This document shows positions 35,701-44,977 of a DNA stretch of 64,000 nt, piece after piece. Origin of the DNA: Phaseolus vulgaris (Eukaryota > Streptophyta > Magnoliopsida > Fabales > Fabaceae); assembly GCF_000499845.2 (NCBI RefSeq), contig NC_023753.2, positions 22,165,932-22,229,931 on the forward strand, written 5' to 3'. Under the pieces are notes generated by a model. That model ran no database searches, was not told the origin of the DNA, and saw only the letters and a list, made by a program, of their open reading frames with translations. Each line of letters starts with the position of its first letter. The stretch's first letter is position 1. The position numbers and the translations under genes were made by a program.

Positions 35701-36613
35701 GTTGACAAATGGTGTTGGCAGATATTCCTTCATTGTGGTTGTTGTCAACGCAAGTCCAAAAGAAGTATCATTTGTTAGCCCTGCCCTGCAATCGAGAAGC
35801 CTCCAGTTGCATCCCATACAGGTACAAATAAAACTTAAGAATTTAAATGATGAAAAATTGAATATTTCCAGACTATGTTTATCATGTAATAGTTTCAAGT
35901 GGCCTTTCTTTATGTTCATAATCTAGTTAGTATGATTTTGCCTTAAATGCAAAATAAGATTGTAAGGACACACCTCTAAAATGACGTGTCCATGTCAGAC
36001 ATAGTATTAGACATCGACACGCATACATACCACACCCGTACGAAACGTATCAGTGAAATGTCTAATTCAAACAATGTTTTTTAAATCTCTAACAATTCTA
36101 GCACGTTTTCGACACAATTTTAAAAATAACAAATACATTAATTTTTTATAAACTCAAACTTATTGTATAAGTTTTTATTATGATTATAAAAATAAGGAAT
36201 AAATCCTTTTGAATAATTCATAATTATATAATATATAGATTCGTGTCCTTGTATCGTACATTTCAGAGATTATATGTGTTGAAGTGTCCATGTTGGACCA
36301 GTGTCCATGTTTGTGCTAACTTTAGTAACAATGATTTTTCCTCGGGACTCAACAATGAACAGAACTCTAGGATTAGAATTCAGACACAAGAAAAGATCCT
36401 GTGCATATTGATTCATGTTTCTTTGATTTATTGAGGTAGGTTTGTCAATTTATAATTTAAGAAATGTTGGTAAATTTCCTTTTCTGCATTGTTACATTAC
36501 AGGTATCATCATCCGATGACCTAGTTAAGAGCTCAAGATACGAGACATCTTCTGGTTGTTTCGTTGTGCCTCAAAGGACAACAGCTGTGTTTGTGGAGCC
36601 AAGGAAAACGTGA
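17755..36613 (+). CDS. PU1: Pullulanase 1 / limit dextrinase, chloroplastic (GH13 starch debranching enzyme)
   Basis: Hydrolyses alpha-1,6 branch points of limit dextrins and amylopectin in plastids. Exons: 17755-17967, 18077-18221, 18348-18400, 18547-18655, 18851-18987, 19082-19281, 19451-19600, 21527-21587, 26829-26949, 27389-27479, 27575-27668, 27809-27904, 28036-28176, 28558-28608, 28977-29047, 29204-29296, 29580-29670, 30133-30204, 31501-31557, 32709-32777, 32960-33016, 33103-33177, 34235-34323, 34504-34581, 34716-34854, 35534-35643, 35722-35821, 36503-36613. They total 2874 nt, about 957 residues, and all phases fit. Residues 1 to ~55 are a Ser/Pro/Leu/His-rich plastid transit peptide. 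A pullulanase N-terminal domain (~75-170) and CBM48 ([18 protein letters not shown], ~210-310) precede the GH13 barrel. Region I is DVVYNH (470-475), the nucleophile is Asp544 in [10 protein letters not shown], the acid/base is Glu581 in [10 protein letters not shown], and the stabiliser is Asp713 in SAHDNET. The C-terminal pullulanase domain ends VFVEPRKT. Exon 2 could start at 18083 instead, which would drop two residues. Intron 8 carries a copia element and the gene looks intact. Confidence 0.95.
19601..21526 (+). other. Pullulanase intron 7, no element recognised
   Basis: This 1.9-kb intron has a GTAACT donor after exon 7 and a CCACAG acceptor before exon 8. Stretches at about 19800-20450 are less AT-rich and translate to low-complexity Pro/Thr/Asn-rich frames (for example 20195-20443), but I recognise no coding family or terminal repeats. 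Confidence 0.5.
21765..22004 (-). repeat. 3' LTR of the copia element
   Basis: Direct repeat of 25789-26031 with about four substitutions. It begins TGTTGCATAATC on the minus strand and follows the polypurine tract. Its distal end differs from the other LTR in the last three to four bases. Confidence 0.93.
22012..25368 (-). CDS. Copia-type pol polyprotein (protease, integrase, reverse transcriptase, RNase H)
   Basis: A single uninterrupted frame of 1118 residues. It holds the protease motif DSGATDH at 37-43 and the integrase zinc-binding His178/His183/Cys207/Cys210. In the integrase core, the position where family members have the first catalytic Asp is Tyr237, followed by Asp300 and Glu336 at the usual 35-residue spacing. 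Next come the [12 protein letters not shown] linker, the reverse transcriptase with [11 protein letters not shown] (Asp711) and YVDD at 797-800, and an RNase H-like end ([21 protein letters not shown]). The chosen ATG at 25368 is simply the first in frame. A normal member would continue upstream into a gag domain with a CCHC knuckle, which is absent here. With no gag and an altered integrase residue, the element should not transpose on its own. Confidence 0.92.
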   Translation of the reverse strand: MDSLSKPSSYCSFTMSGKSSSFLSFNASSTENIWIIDSGATDHMTPHSSSFSSYTTLSGKPYIIIANGSTTPINGRGNINLQPSFPLKNVFHVPKLSNNLLSIQKITQDLNCAVVFFPSHCVFQDLATGKTIGIAKEQGGLYYLQHEESKKGARLQAHTSNLQQGRESWSSSQIWLQHRRLGHPPFSTLKSLFPVLFTKVSAESFHCDVCQFAKHHRTTFPSNGNKSSKPFDLIHSYVWGPSPIPNISGAKWFVSFIDDCTRVTWIFLMKDKSEVFHLFVKFYRMIQTQFESPIKRLRSDNGRGYVNQNLSKFLEENGVVHELTCVDTPQQNGVAERKNRHLLEVTRALLFQTSVPRSYWGEAVLTATYLINRLPSRVLEGVTPIQVMTTFYPSIPMLNSLQNRVFGCPAFVHVHSPYRGKLDPRAIKCVFIGYAPNKKGYKCYHPQSRKVYISKDVTFHETESFFPSSQLQGESIQEAEDLELPPFPLLQDFVLREDDKDPAPTSLPEKNNEDKYFGKQYQRRQQEPVLVEQQLQLSEPEVRTHTSETLEDTLNTAFVPNLNDLPIALRKEKRSCAKYPISQFVSTEKLSMQHQSFLSAIDSIKIPTSVQEALKDENWIRAMNEEISALERNETWEIVERPKDKKAVGCRWIYTVKYKSDGTLDRYKARLVAKGYTQTYGIDYEETFAPVAKMNTVRIILSLAAHFGWAMHQFDVKNVFLHGSLEEEVYMEIPPGYGIVNEGNKACRLKKALYGLKQSPRAWFGRFTQAMVSLGYRQSQGDHTLFIKHSQNGKLTLLLVYVDDMIISGDDEIEKQNLRERLAAQFEMKDLGKLKYFLGIEVAYSRQGIFISQRKYILDLLKEIGKLGCKPTGVPIEQNHRIGNDEENPKVEKTQYQRLMGKLIYLSHTRPDIAYAVSVVSQFMHDPRERHLQAVDKILQYLKASPGKGLLFKRGENLSMKVYTDADYAGSIVDRRSTTGYCMFLGGNLVTWRSKKQNVVARSSAEAEFRAMAQGVCELLWMKIILDDLKIKYEAPMGLACDNKSAISIAHNPVQHDRTKHIEIDRHFIKEKLDDGLIATEYIPSRLQLADMFTKGLPTKQFEDLTCKLGMIDIHSPT
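25616..25738 (+). repeat. Four copies of a CAGCAATGAAGGCTGTC-type unit in the copia leader
   Basis: The core CAGCAATGAAGGCT occurs at about 25619, 25661, 25692 and 25724, with spacing of 30-42 bases. The first gap is expanded by an A-rich run. The array lies between the primer site and the pol frame of the copia element, where gag would be expected. Confidence 0.85.
25775..25786 (-). other. Primer binding site of the copia element
   Basis: The minus strand reads TGGTATCAGAGC, the standard plant copia match to the 3' end of initiator methionine tRNA. It lies two bases inside the 5' LTR. Confidence 0.93.
25789..26031 (-). repeat. 5' LTR of the copia element
   Basis: It begins TGTTGCATAATC and ends TTTCCA on the minus strand, matching the TG...CA convention. 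It is followed two bases later by the primer site. Confidence 0.93.
30541..30800. mobile_element. Possible diverged GTGTC-rich foldback element, pullulanase intron 18
   Basis: The start (TAGGAAGCACCAACACGG then ACACTGACACAG) resembles the inverted end of the element at 33622-34055. An AT-rich interior follows. The right end is not defined and the assignment is tentative. Confidence 0.3.
33622..34055. mobile_element. Non-autonomous inverted-repeat (MITE-like) element, pullulanase intron 22
   Basis: The left end begins CTATGAAGCTCGGACAC. The right end, read on the other strand, begins CTATGTAGCACAGACAC, giving imperfect terminal inverted repeats of about 17 bases. Both ends carry GTGTC/GACAC-rich subterminal blocks. 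The flanks show a near-perfect 8-base direct repeat, ACACGTAG before and ACATGTAG after, as expected of an 8-bp target-site duplication (hAT-like; other superfamilies are not excluded). No coding capacity. Confidence 0.75.
35960..36322. mobile_element. Second copy of the same MITE-like family, pullulanase intron 27
   Basis: The interior matches the element at 33622-34055 over most of its length. Shared tracts include CTAACAATTCTAG, TTATTATGATTATAAAAATAA and TAATTATATAATATATAGATTCGTGTCC, all in the same orientation. It is shorter because it lacks about 90 bases of the interior. Its terminal repeats are degraded, with TTTGTGCTAAC remaining on the right. Confidence 0.75.
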
Positions 36614-36917
36614 GTCACTGCTGAAGAACGTAAAAGTTGGTTTGGGATAGTAATGGGGTGATGAAGCTAGTTTTGGTGCATCAGGATGGTTCTTTTGTGA
36701 CCTTCACACACTGTACACTTGTAGATTTGTGGTTCCCAAATCATCTCCTCGTATGGTAGGGATGTTACCTCAGACAAACAGTAAGCTTCAACTTATATAA
36801 TAGAGATAAAAGACGTTCAGCAAACGTGATTGAAGTCTTCACTCAGAATATTTTACATGCTTAAGCACCGTATGAGGGAACCGTTTATTCTCAATAATAT
36901 CATCATCCGATCCTATT
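36614..36917 (+). other. 3' untranslated/downstream region of the pullulanase gene
   Basis: About 300 bases separate the pullulanase stop codon from the poly-T end of the antisense LINE. The polyadenylation signal of the gene should lie here or inside the LINE. A TCTCAATAATAT stretch near 36889 is a possible plant-type signal. Confidence 0.4.
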
Positions 36918-39900
36918 TTTTTTTATCTGCAATGAATAAATTAAATTAAGAGGGATACTTTAGGGGTATCCCAACCCGTTTACAAACCACAAACTGGTTA
37001 TACCACTGAACAACCATAAAGAGGCTATACCTGCAGCTATAGATACAAAGCTAAACCCTGCAAAAACAGAATCATAGCAGCAGGATTGAGCTTACAAACC
37101 CACTAAACCCATCCTCCATGCAATCGTGAGGAGGGTGCTCTTAGCTTGTGATCTATCCCTTAAAACGAAATCCTAAGGATGCCTCCTTAGCAGTGGAAAA
37201 GGCAACAAGTACCCCGGAGTAACTTGCCTTACAAAATACCATCCTATTTTTCACCTACGCAAGTCGCTTAGCCCATCAACAGAACCATGAGGAAATCAAA
37301 CACTAAACACCAAAGTGCTTGATATATATTCTCAACTGCAGCAGGCTCCAAAAAGTGATGATTTCTCTTGCACTCAAACCAACCTCACACGTTTCTACCC
37401 CAGCATATTCTTCCAAGACCACCAGCTCCCCTTCCAGCTAAAATAACCAAATACCATCATCCAAAGCCAGCACCTAACATACACCTACTGTTGTCCTTCC
37501 GTAACACCACCCTTCCATATCTTCATCTGTTGTAGCCTTGCTCCCAACTTACCCATGCCAAAACCAAAAAAACTGTAGTTGTATGTACAAGATGAGCAGC
37601 CTCCAAGCTCCAGCAAGCCTGTCCTGCACCACTAAACCAGTTCCAGCATTCTCACAACTGTACTGGTGATGTTTACGCCAGCTCACATGTGGGTGAGAAT
37701 GAATTGAGTGAAGGATAGTGCACTTCTCAAAGCAGTGCATACTCTCGAAACCTATTGAAGCACCAGAGCTATCTCAACTTCTCCCAAGATCCCTATGACT
37801 TTCAGACCTCCAACACCAAAGCATCCCTTTCCAAGCATTTCAGCTTGCTTGATTTGTCCTTGGATCATCATTGGCACCCCGACCCATCCTCTGCTCCCAT
37901 CAGAAACCATGAACAACATTCCACTCAAAACCTTCTTCTCCAGCAATCGATATAGGCTAATCCATTCCCATGTATCTTCATCAAAGACTTGCCTGGAGAA
38001 ACTACTTGAAGCTCCTAATGCATATAAATGGATTAAGGACCCAATCAACGAAGGAATAGTTAAAGGAAGGTGTTTTATGCTTCAACCATAGTCAAGACTT
38101 GAGTTGAGCCTTTTGGAAGACTTCCTCCACGTCTACTACCCCGTGCTGGAAAACAATCATGTTTCTTTGATCCCATATGCTCTTAATAACATTTGCCCAA
38201 ACACCTTTCCATAGCACATTTTGTTTGCTACTAACTTGGAATAAGAAAAAGCTTTGAAAATGCGCCTTTAAATCATTATGCTGGACAGATAAAATACCTA
38301 TCCAATTAAAGCACAAAGACCATACCCGTTGAGCGTGTTTGCATTCCAAGAAGAGGTGTTGACATGACTCCTCCTCCAGCTGGCATAAAGGACAAGACGT
38401 AGAGGTCATCAACACCCCTTTCCTACTCAAGCCCACTCTTGTAGGCATTCTACCCACAAGTACCCTCCAAGCTGTCGTGACTACGCTTGGGAATGCCTTT
38501 GCCTTCCACAAGAGTTTAAACACTTTGGATTGAGGATCTCTAACTTGCTTAGCTAGGCATTCATATGCGGATTTCACAAAGAACAACCGTGATTTCTCCT
38601 TCCCCCACGTGTGACTGTTCTTGACATTCTTCTTCAAAATGACCCTGGATAAGATCATGCTAAGGTCTGATTCCATTGGAGTCTCCCACTCAAATCTAGC
38701 ACGCCTCCACTTCAAACTCCACCGCCACTCCGAGTTTATCCATTCACCAACCTCACCCACTGCTTGACCCTGATTTAAGGACAGGGAATAAAGTCGTGGG
38801 AACATGGATTTCAGATCGGCACTTCCAACCCACACCTCCTCCCAGAATTTAATTTTATGTCCACATCCTATTTCGCAAATTGGAGAATACATATCTCTAA
38901 CTCCTTGCTTCCAATCTTGAGACCCGATAGCAGATTGACCTTCAAAGCTTGTCTGACAATTCCAACAAGACCTTCTGCTGCCACCAAGAAAAGGAAGGGG
39001 GCTAAAGGATCACCCTGTCTCAACCCTCTTGATGGCTTGAACTCCTCCGTAGGGCTCCCATTGACCAGCACAGATATTGAAGCGGACTCCATACAACCTC
39101 GAATCCAGGTGATCCATAAGTTATGAAACCCCATCCTGTGCAGCTTATCATATAAAAATTCCCATCTAACCGAGTCATATGCCTTCTCAAAGTCCACCTT
39201 TAAGCAAAACCCATTTCTCCCCTTTTTTTCTTAGATCCTCCACCACTTCATTAGCCATAAGCACGCTGTCTAGGATCCTTCTATTCTTTAAGAATGCTGA
39301 TTGACTTTCATCTATGATTGCAGGCAACACCTTCTTCAACCTGCCAGCCAAAACCTTTGATATGATTTTGTATAGGGCTCCTACTAGTGAGATGGGTCTA
39401 TACTTCTCAAGCTTAGATGGGTCCCTGACCTTGGGGATTAGAGCTATGAACGAAGCGTTACAACCATTCGGAATGGTTCCAGTCCTGTGAAACAAAGTCA
39501 TTGCTGCAAATATGTCATCTTTTATAAACTCCCAACTTTTCCTGATAAAACTGAAGTTAAAGCCATCTGGACCGGGACTCTTCGAACCTTCACACTGCCA
39601 CACTGCGTCCCTTATCTCTTCCTCCGTGAACACCGCTACAAGTCTCTCATTATCCGTTGGGTTAAGAGATTTAAAATTGACTTCATCCAACCTTACACCA
39701 AGATCTTTTGTAGCACTGAATCTAGCTTCAAATAACTTTTTTGCCTCTATGTAGACGCTACTTGATTCCTCACACCATTGGTCCCCAACCTGGACACCCT
39801 TCACTTCATTCCTGAGCCTTCTCCACCTCAAAGATAAGTGAAAGAACCTAGTACAAGAGTCCCCATTTTTAAACCAGCTTGCTCTAGCCTTTTGACAAAA

Positions 39901-40153
39901 AAGGTTTTCAATTTTCTTTTCAATCTCAACCAGACGGCTTGTCAATTCCATTTTTTCCAACCTCACCTTCCCCTAAGCCCCCATTGCAGTCTTGACAATC
40001 TAAAGCCTCCAGATCCGGAAGGATCCTCCACTTAGTAGTATCAAAGTTACCAAACACATCTCTGTTCCATAATTTCATATCCGTTTTGAGCATTTTCAAT
40101 TTTTCTTTAAAAACCGTTATACCATTCCCCTGTATCGAGTATGATTGCCATTT
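36918..40153 (-). mobile_element. LINE (L1-type non-LTR retrotransposon), 5'-truncated and internally deleted
   Basis: In minus-strand order, the sequence enters in the linker after the endonuclease (ITVFKEKLKMLKTDMKLWNRDVFGNF, 40110-40035). The reverse transcriptase follows (39966-39187: KSPGPDGFNFSFIRKSW, NASFIALIPKV, YRPISLVGALYKIISKVLAGRLK). A frameshift in an A-run near 39220 precedes DFEKAYDSVRW and GLRQGDPLAPFLF (39197-38868). The YADD-bearing palm segment is missing at about 38870-38892. The zinc-binding RT tail domain (zf-RVT, 38892-38092) ends at a TGA where the frame should run on. Family-like C-terminal sequence ends near 37995, then about 1 kb of 3' tail and a T-run (poly-A on the minus strand) at 36914-36923. 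ATCCTATT occurs at 36910-36917 and 40154-40161 as a candidate target-site duplication. It is dead. Confidence 0.9.
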
Positions 40154-40161
40154 ATCCTATT

Positions 40162-41960
40162 ATTTCGTTCCAACGGAAAGAATTTAAAAATGATAAGCAA
40201 CTCCTATAATGGTATTTAAGTATTATATTTTTAATATTTTGGAATAAAATTTAGTTACAATGCCCCAATGATATAAATGTTTAATGCTTTCTTCTAATTA
40301 CAAATTATCGCGTATGGTAAAAAAATTATAATAAGTATCGTAAAACTCACACTAAAATGTTTTTATCACAAAAAGAATACTGAAATGATTTCGGATTTGT
40401 TGATACCTAATTGTGTAAAATTGATATTGACAATACACGAAAACTAAATTTGAATATTTTCAAATAACATGATTCTTTAATATTATTTTTTAAATAACTG
40501 CTAATAGTAAAATAATGATATTATCTATTTACTTTTTGTGGATTTCTTTTTCTATATCATGCGTTCGCTTTACTTTTCCTTTTTAAAAGATGTGCTTGGT
40601 ATATCTCGGTCGTTTCTCCTTGCACCAGATTATTTTAAATTTGCACTCAATATAAAATTTAAAATTATTCTTGTCTTGTTTGCGGATAAAACAATCTGGA
40701 AGTGGTTAGTATTTATTCTAGATTTTGAAATCTGAAATGAGATCAGGTTATTTAAGTTGTCCAATTAAGTTTCCAGATGTCATATCCAAAAGTGATATAT
40801 GAGTTTTAGACTTTCATATCCAAAATTGCATGATTTGATTTACGGATATGAATATCTAGAATAGAAATAACACTTATGGATATACAAATCCAGAAGTCAC
40901 AACTTTCACGAAAACTCACTTTCTTCTGTGTATCACAATCCACCAACACTGTCTTCTTCGGTGCACACTTATTCTCCTCCATCGATAGCCCATTCTCTCT
41001 GCCGTCATGCTCAAGTGCATGGAATGAATGACTCGGTGTTGTGTGTATCTCAATAAACCTAGGTTTAAGATTATTAAGGAGAAAATAGATTTTTCATATA
41101 ATTTGGGTGAAGTTTGAAATGATCTGGTATAGTGAGAATCAATCATCTTTGTTTGTTTTTTCTTTTATATGTCTTCAATAATAATTATAAAATATGTAAA
41201 TTTTAATTTTGAAATCTAATGTAAGACTTCATATTCTATTAGTAAATTGGAATATATGAAATTCAGCCAATCCCATTTTTTCTTGTGAAATAACATGCAT
41301 AAATGATTTTTTTACCATAAAAAATAACAAATTTCCCTTCTCCTCGATTTTTTTTATAGATATGTTTATTGATCAGTAATTATAATGACACTAATTTTGA
41401 ATTTATTTTATATAAATCTAAAATTCAATTTTATTTATTTATAATTGAAATCAATTTAATTTAAATAGATACAAAATAGACTAGTTTGATAGATTAACAA
41501 AATTGTATACATTATATAAAAAAGAGAATTTTGTAAATTTAATTTTCTTTTGTAATGTATACATCATTCAATTAAAAGCAATGGCATACCAAAATACGTG
41601 TATTTATTAGATATATAAATATGCTAAATAGAAGATAATTAGATCAGAATTATATATAAAAATGAGTTTTGAATTGTGTATTCTGAAAGTAAAAAATATC
41701 TTATACATTACAATATTAAAAAATTATTTTATGAAAAAAGAATTTTAAATTGGGCAACATAGAAGACACTTTTAACTTCGAAATTCAACAATCTCAAAGA
41801 TTTTCCGATTGTAAAATTAGGAGAGAAAAAACCTTTTTCGATTGTAAAATTAGGACAAAAAAAAAACTTTAAACTACAAGGATAAAGTGAGTATTTTCAT
41901 ATACGTGGGAGTTCATACGGAAAGGATGGGGTGTAAAACAAATTCCCTAGGACATTTTAA
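40162..41960. other. AT-rich spacer
   Basis: No coding sequence recognised. It is very AT-rich, with low-complexity frames only. It lies between the LINE and the promoter of the ribosomal protein L6 gene. Confidence 0.45.
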
Positions 41961-41962
41961 TA

Positions 41963-41989
41963 GGCCCAAGCTGAATAAGGCCCAGCCCA
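41963..41989 (+). promoter_or_regulatory. Cluster of site II (TGGGCY/GGCCCA) elements
   Basis: GGCCCA at 41963-41968 and 41979-41984 overlaps the adjacent AGCCCA at 41984-41989, giving three site II motifs in 27 bases. Plant ribosomal protein and mitochondrial-protein genes commonly carry these motifs, which TCP-type factors bind, just upstream of transcription start. The cluster lies about 100 bases before the inferred 5' exon of the mitochondrial L6 gene. Confidence 0.7.
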
Positions 41990-42102
41990 ATTAGTTTATG
42001 TGTTTCACTCGAGAGAAGCGCCGCCTGCGCGCGGTGTAGTGTCCGGTGGGTTTGGATTCGTGAGCTGCACCTCTTGCTCTCGCTCTCTCTGTGTAATCGG
42101 AG

Positions 42103-43104
42103 GTAACTTTCCTTTTCGTTGTTTAATTTCAACTGAACCAATGCCTGTTATAAAACCCTAGGAATCTCTGCAGCTGATAAAATAAAAATAATATTCTTCC
42201 CATTTGTATTCAATTTATTTTTGTTTCTCCTCTATATTTTTTACCTGTTAGAAAATCAAGGATTGTGCTGTTTAGTTGCATGTTCATATGCAAATTTATA
42301 TAAATAATATTTGAAGGAATTGTAGATTCATTTCACTTCAAGAACTATGGAATAAACAAATTACATAGCTTCTGTGGAAATGATACCTTTGCTTTGGCAA
42401 CACCTGTGTTATTTGAAGGATCTCCCATCAAGTAACGCAGTATTTTGTTATGCAATTTTTTCAATATACATCTGCTCCACTTTGTATAGTAATTTACACC
42501 GCTCCTACGCAATGCATACTATGATTTCGATAATTGTTACTTGTCCTTGATCTTTTGTTTGCAATGGCTTAATCGTAAATGAAAATCAATATATTTGTGT
42601 TGTAATGGGTATGATATGACATTCTCTGTATCAGACAGGATGCTTCCCCATACACTTCTGTATTTTCTTTCCTCTGGTTTTATTCAATTGTCAAAACCTT
42701 TAGTTTTCTACAGTGGACTTTTGTTTGGGGGTTTAGATTTACATTCCAGGAATGTTGAGGTGGGTGGGTATGAAAATAAAAATTATTCCTGGACATGTTT
42801 TGAGCATTACCCCCACCAATTCATTTTGGGTATAATTTATGTCCAAGTAATGATTGAAGTCTTATGAGAATATCTAGTGGTGATTGTATCAAGTTGTGGG
42901 AGGAAACGAGTTCTTTTACATTTTGCTGGGGACAGTTTTTTGTCTTATAATTACAAATTCCCAGAAATAAGTTTTAAATTATACAAAATACAAAACATGG
43001 ACAGAATATGTTTTCAAAAATATCATTCCAGATACATCATTCTGAAGTATCTTGTTCCTAAGAAAACAAATGCAACCATAATTTTTGTTCTCTGACAATT
43101 TTAG
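42103..43104 (+). other. Inferred 5' UTR intron of the L6 gene
   Basis: GTAACT donor at 42103 follows a CT-rich leader (CTCGCTCTCTCTGTG). TTTTAG acceptor at 43101-43104 lies 23 bases before the start codon. A telo-box AAACCCTA, typical of translation-machinery genes, sits at 42153-42160 inside this intron. The intron is inferred from sequence only. Confidence 0.6.
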
Positions 43105-43127
43105 GCAACCTATTTGCTTTGGAATTG

Positions 43128-43436
43128 ATGGAGGCCAAATTTTTTCGCTTTCTCAAGATTGTGGGTGTTGGATACAAAGCCAGAGCTGAAGCTGCAGGGC
43201 GTCTATTGTATCTCAAACTTGGGTACAGTCATGAGGTGGAACTAGCTGTCCCTCCTGCTGTCCGTGTTTTCTGCTTCAAAAACAATGTAATTTGCTGTAC
43301 TGGAATTGACAAACAAAGGGTGCACCAGTTTGCATCTACTGTTCGGACCTGTAAGCCACCTGAAGTTTACAAAGGCAAGGGCATAATGTATGTTGATGAA
43401 GTTGTCAAGAAAAAACAAGGAAAGAAGTCTAAATAG
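43128..43436 (+). CDS. RPL6: Ribosomal protein L6, mitochondrial (nuclear-encoded)
   Basis: A single-exon coding sequence of 102 residues starting at ATG 43128 (MEAKFFRFLK). The frame is open slightly further upstream only through TTG codons, so this ATG was chosen. The protein contains the uL6 core: VGVGYKARAEAAGRLLYLKLGYSHEVELAVPP at about 11-45, the FCFKNNVICCTGIDKQRVHQFAS block at about 49-72, then CKPPEVYKGKGIMYVDE and a basic KKKQGKKSK tail. It is much shorter than cytosolic L6/L9 proteins and matches the compact plant mitochondrial form in length and sequence as I recall it. It belongs to the large subunit of the mitoribosome. No long N-terminal presequence is visible, so import would use internal or short N-terminal signals. 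The promoter and leader carry site II elements and a telo-box. Confidence 0.93.
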   Translation: MEAKFFRFLKIVGVGYKARAEAAGRLLYLKLGYSHEVELAVPPAVRVFCFKNNVICCTGIDKQRVHQFASTVRTCKPPEVYKGKGIMYVDEVVKKKQGKKSK

Positions 43437-44759
43437 TCATATAATCTTAGTTGATTTCACGAAGTCTAGACTGAGATGTACATTGGCTACACTTTGTCTG
43501 CACAAATCACAATGATTATCTCTAGCCTTCAAACAATTTTAGTGTTGGAATCCTTGAACATAGCATTATGGTATTCATGTATTTGCTTTGAAATAACAAT
43601 AATTCCTTGCTTCATATGATTGATATGTACCTTTAGAATTTATCTTGCTTTGCTGAGACTTTTTGCTCAAGAACATAATATTATTTTGAAACGCTCGTTT
43701 TCTTTTCATTCCTTTCTGAAGGTTGAAAAAATTACCTCTTTCCCATTGTCCTCTCCGCGAAGTTTTACTTTACTTTATCTAAGATCGTTAAAGTTCTTTT
43801 GTCCACATTTTTACCCATGATTTATAACTAACTAGCTTCAATTTTACTTAAGCTCTGTAAGGATTGTAACTGCTTATTTTGATGTTAACTACCTGGTTAC
43901 ATGCCTGCATTATGCTTCAGGCTTTTAATGTAAAGAAGCTTGTTGCGCTGGACGAATCCGCCATAGAAATAATCTGTAAGTAAGGAATCTGAATGATCTT
44001 TTTTTTTTATTTGTCGTGGTTGATTTTCATGTACTAATTTATTTAGATGTTTTTATCCCTTAGAAGTAAAACAAACTTGGCTGCATTATTTTCGCCGAAA
44101 TGTACTACATCCAATTATCCAAAAAATGAACAAGTGTTTTATACCTAACATGAAATTATTGTAGTACTAGAGTTGGGAATTTACTTATTTAGTAATGTGT
44201 TTGGTTTTCTTAGTTTAGATGGTGTCTTTTTGAGTGATCCAGAAGTTACTAAAGAATCTCTCTGGTGGATGTGAGTTCCTGAGGCACAAACAAGATAATA
44301 ATACTGCCATAAAATATTTGAAAGTCAGCTACATTAACTGGCGTAGAATACTTCTCAATGCTTCGGAAGCAAGAGCTTTGAAGGTGGTTCTTAGTTTCCT
44401 CTTGGTTATTTATCTATCATCTGATATGGTTCTGTTTTTTTTTATTAAGATTCCTCATCTCAATGATTAGCCTCAGCGTTGAAGATTGTGTATAAGTACT
44501 AAGTAGTGGTGGGAATATAGAAGTGGAAGAAGATCTAAACCAAACGTAGTAGAGTAATCCATAATCAAAAGGGAATAATTTCTTCCTTAGAAGAACAATT
44601 TCTTGGTTTTTGGTTTTCTTTTGCGTGCTACACACAACTAACAGCCAAAAACAATTCTCCATGTCAATAATTGGGCAATAACACGTCCAACCACAATTTT
44701 GTTTTGTTCTTTGATTTGTTAATGATAAATTTTCATTAAAGATATTAAAGATATTGGTA
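43437..44759. other. 3' flank of the L6 gene
   Basis: The 3' untranslated region probably ends near 43620. The rest is AT-rich. The short segment around 43921-43980 and the frame at 44234-44470 have no family resemblance. Confidence 0.4.
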
Positions 44760-44762
44760 GTA

Positions 44763-44977
44763 CACTACCAGAAAATCATGAAATAGAAACCAATTTGTAA
44801 AAATCAAAATAATTAGTTGCAATAGTAACTAAATTAGAGACTAAATAATTGGTAGTTAAAACCTTAGTGGTTAATTAGATACCAATTTAGAAACTATTTA
44901 ACAATAATAAAAAATAATAGAAACTAATTATTTTGGTCTCTAAAAATTGGTTTCTATTTCATGATTTTCTTGTAGGG
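44763..44977. mobile_element. CACTA-type MITE with long inverted repeats and 3-bp TSD
   Basis: Begins CACTACCAGAAAATCATGAA; its other end, read on the opposite strand, begins CCCTACAAGAAAATCATGAA. The inverted repeats stay recognisable for about 55 bases, so most of the 215-bp element can fold on itself. GTA flanks both sides (44760-44762 and 44978-44980), the 3-bp target-site duplication expected for CACTA (En/Spm) elements. Confidence 0.88.
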
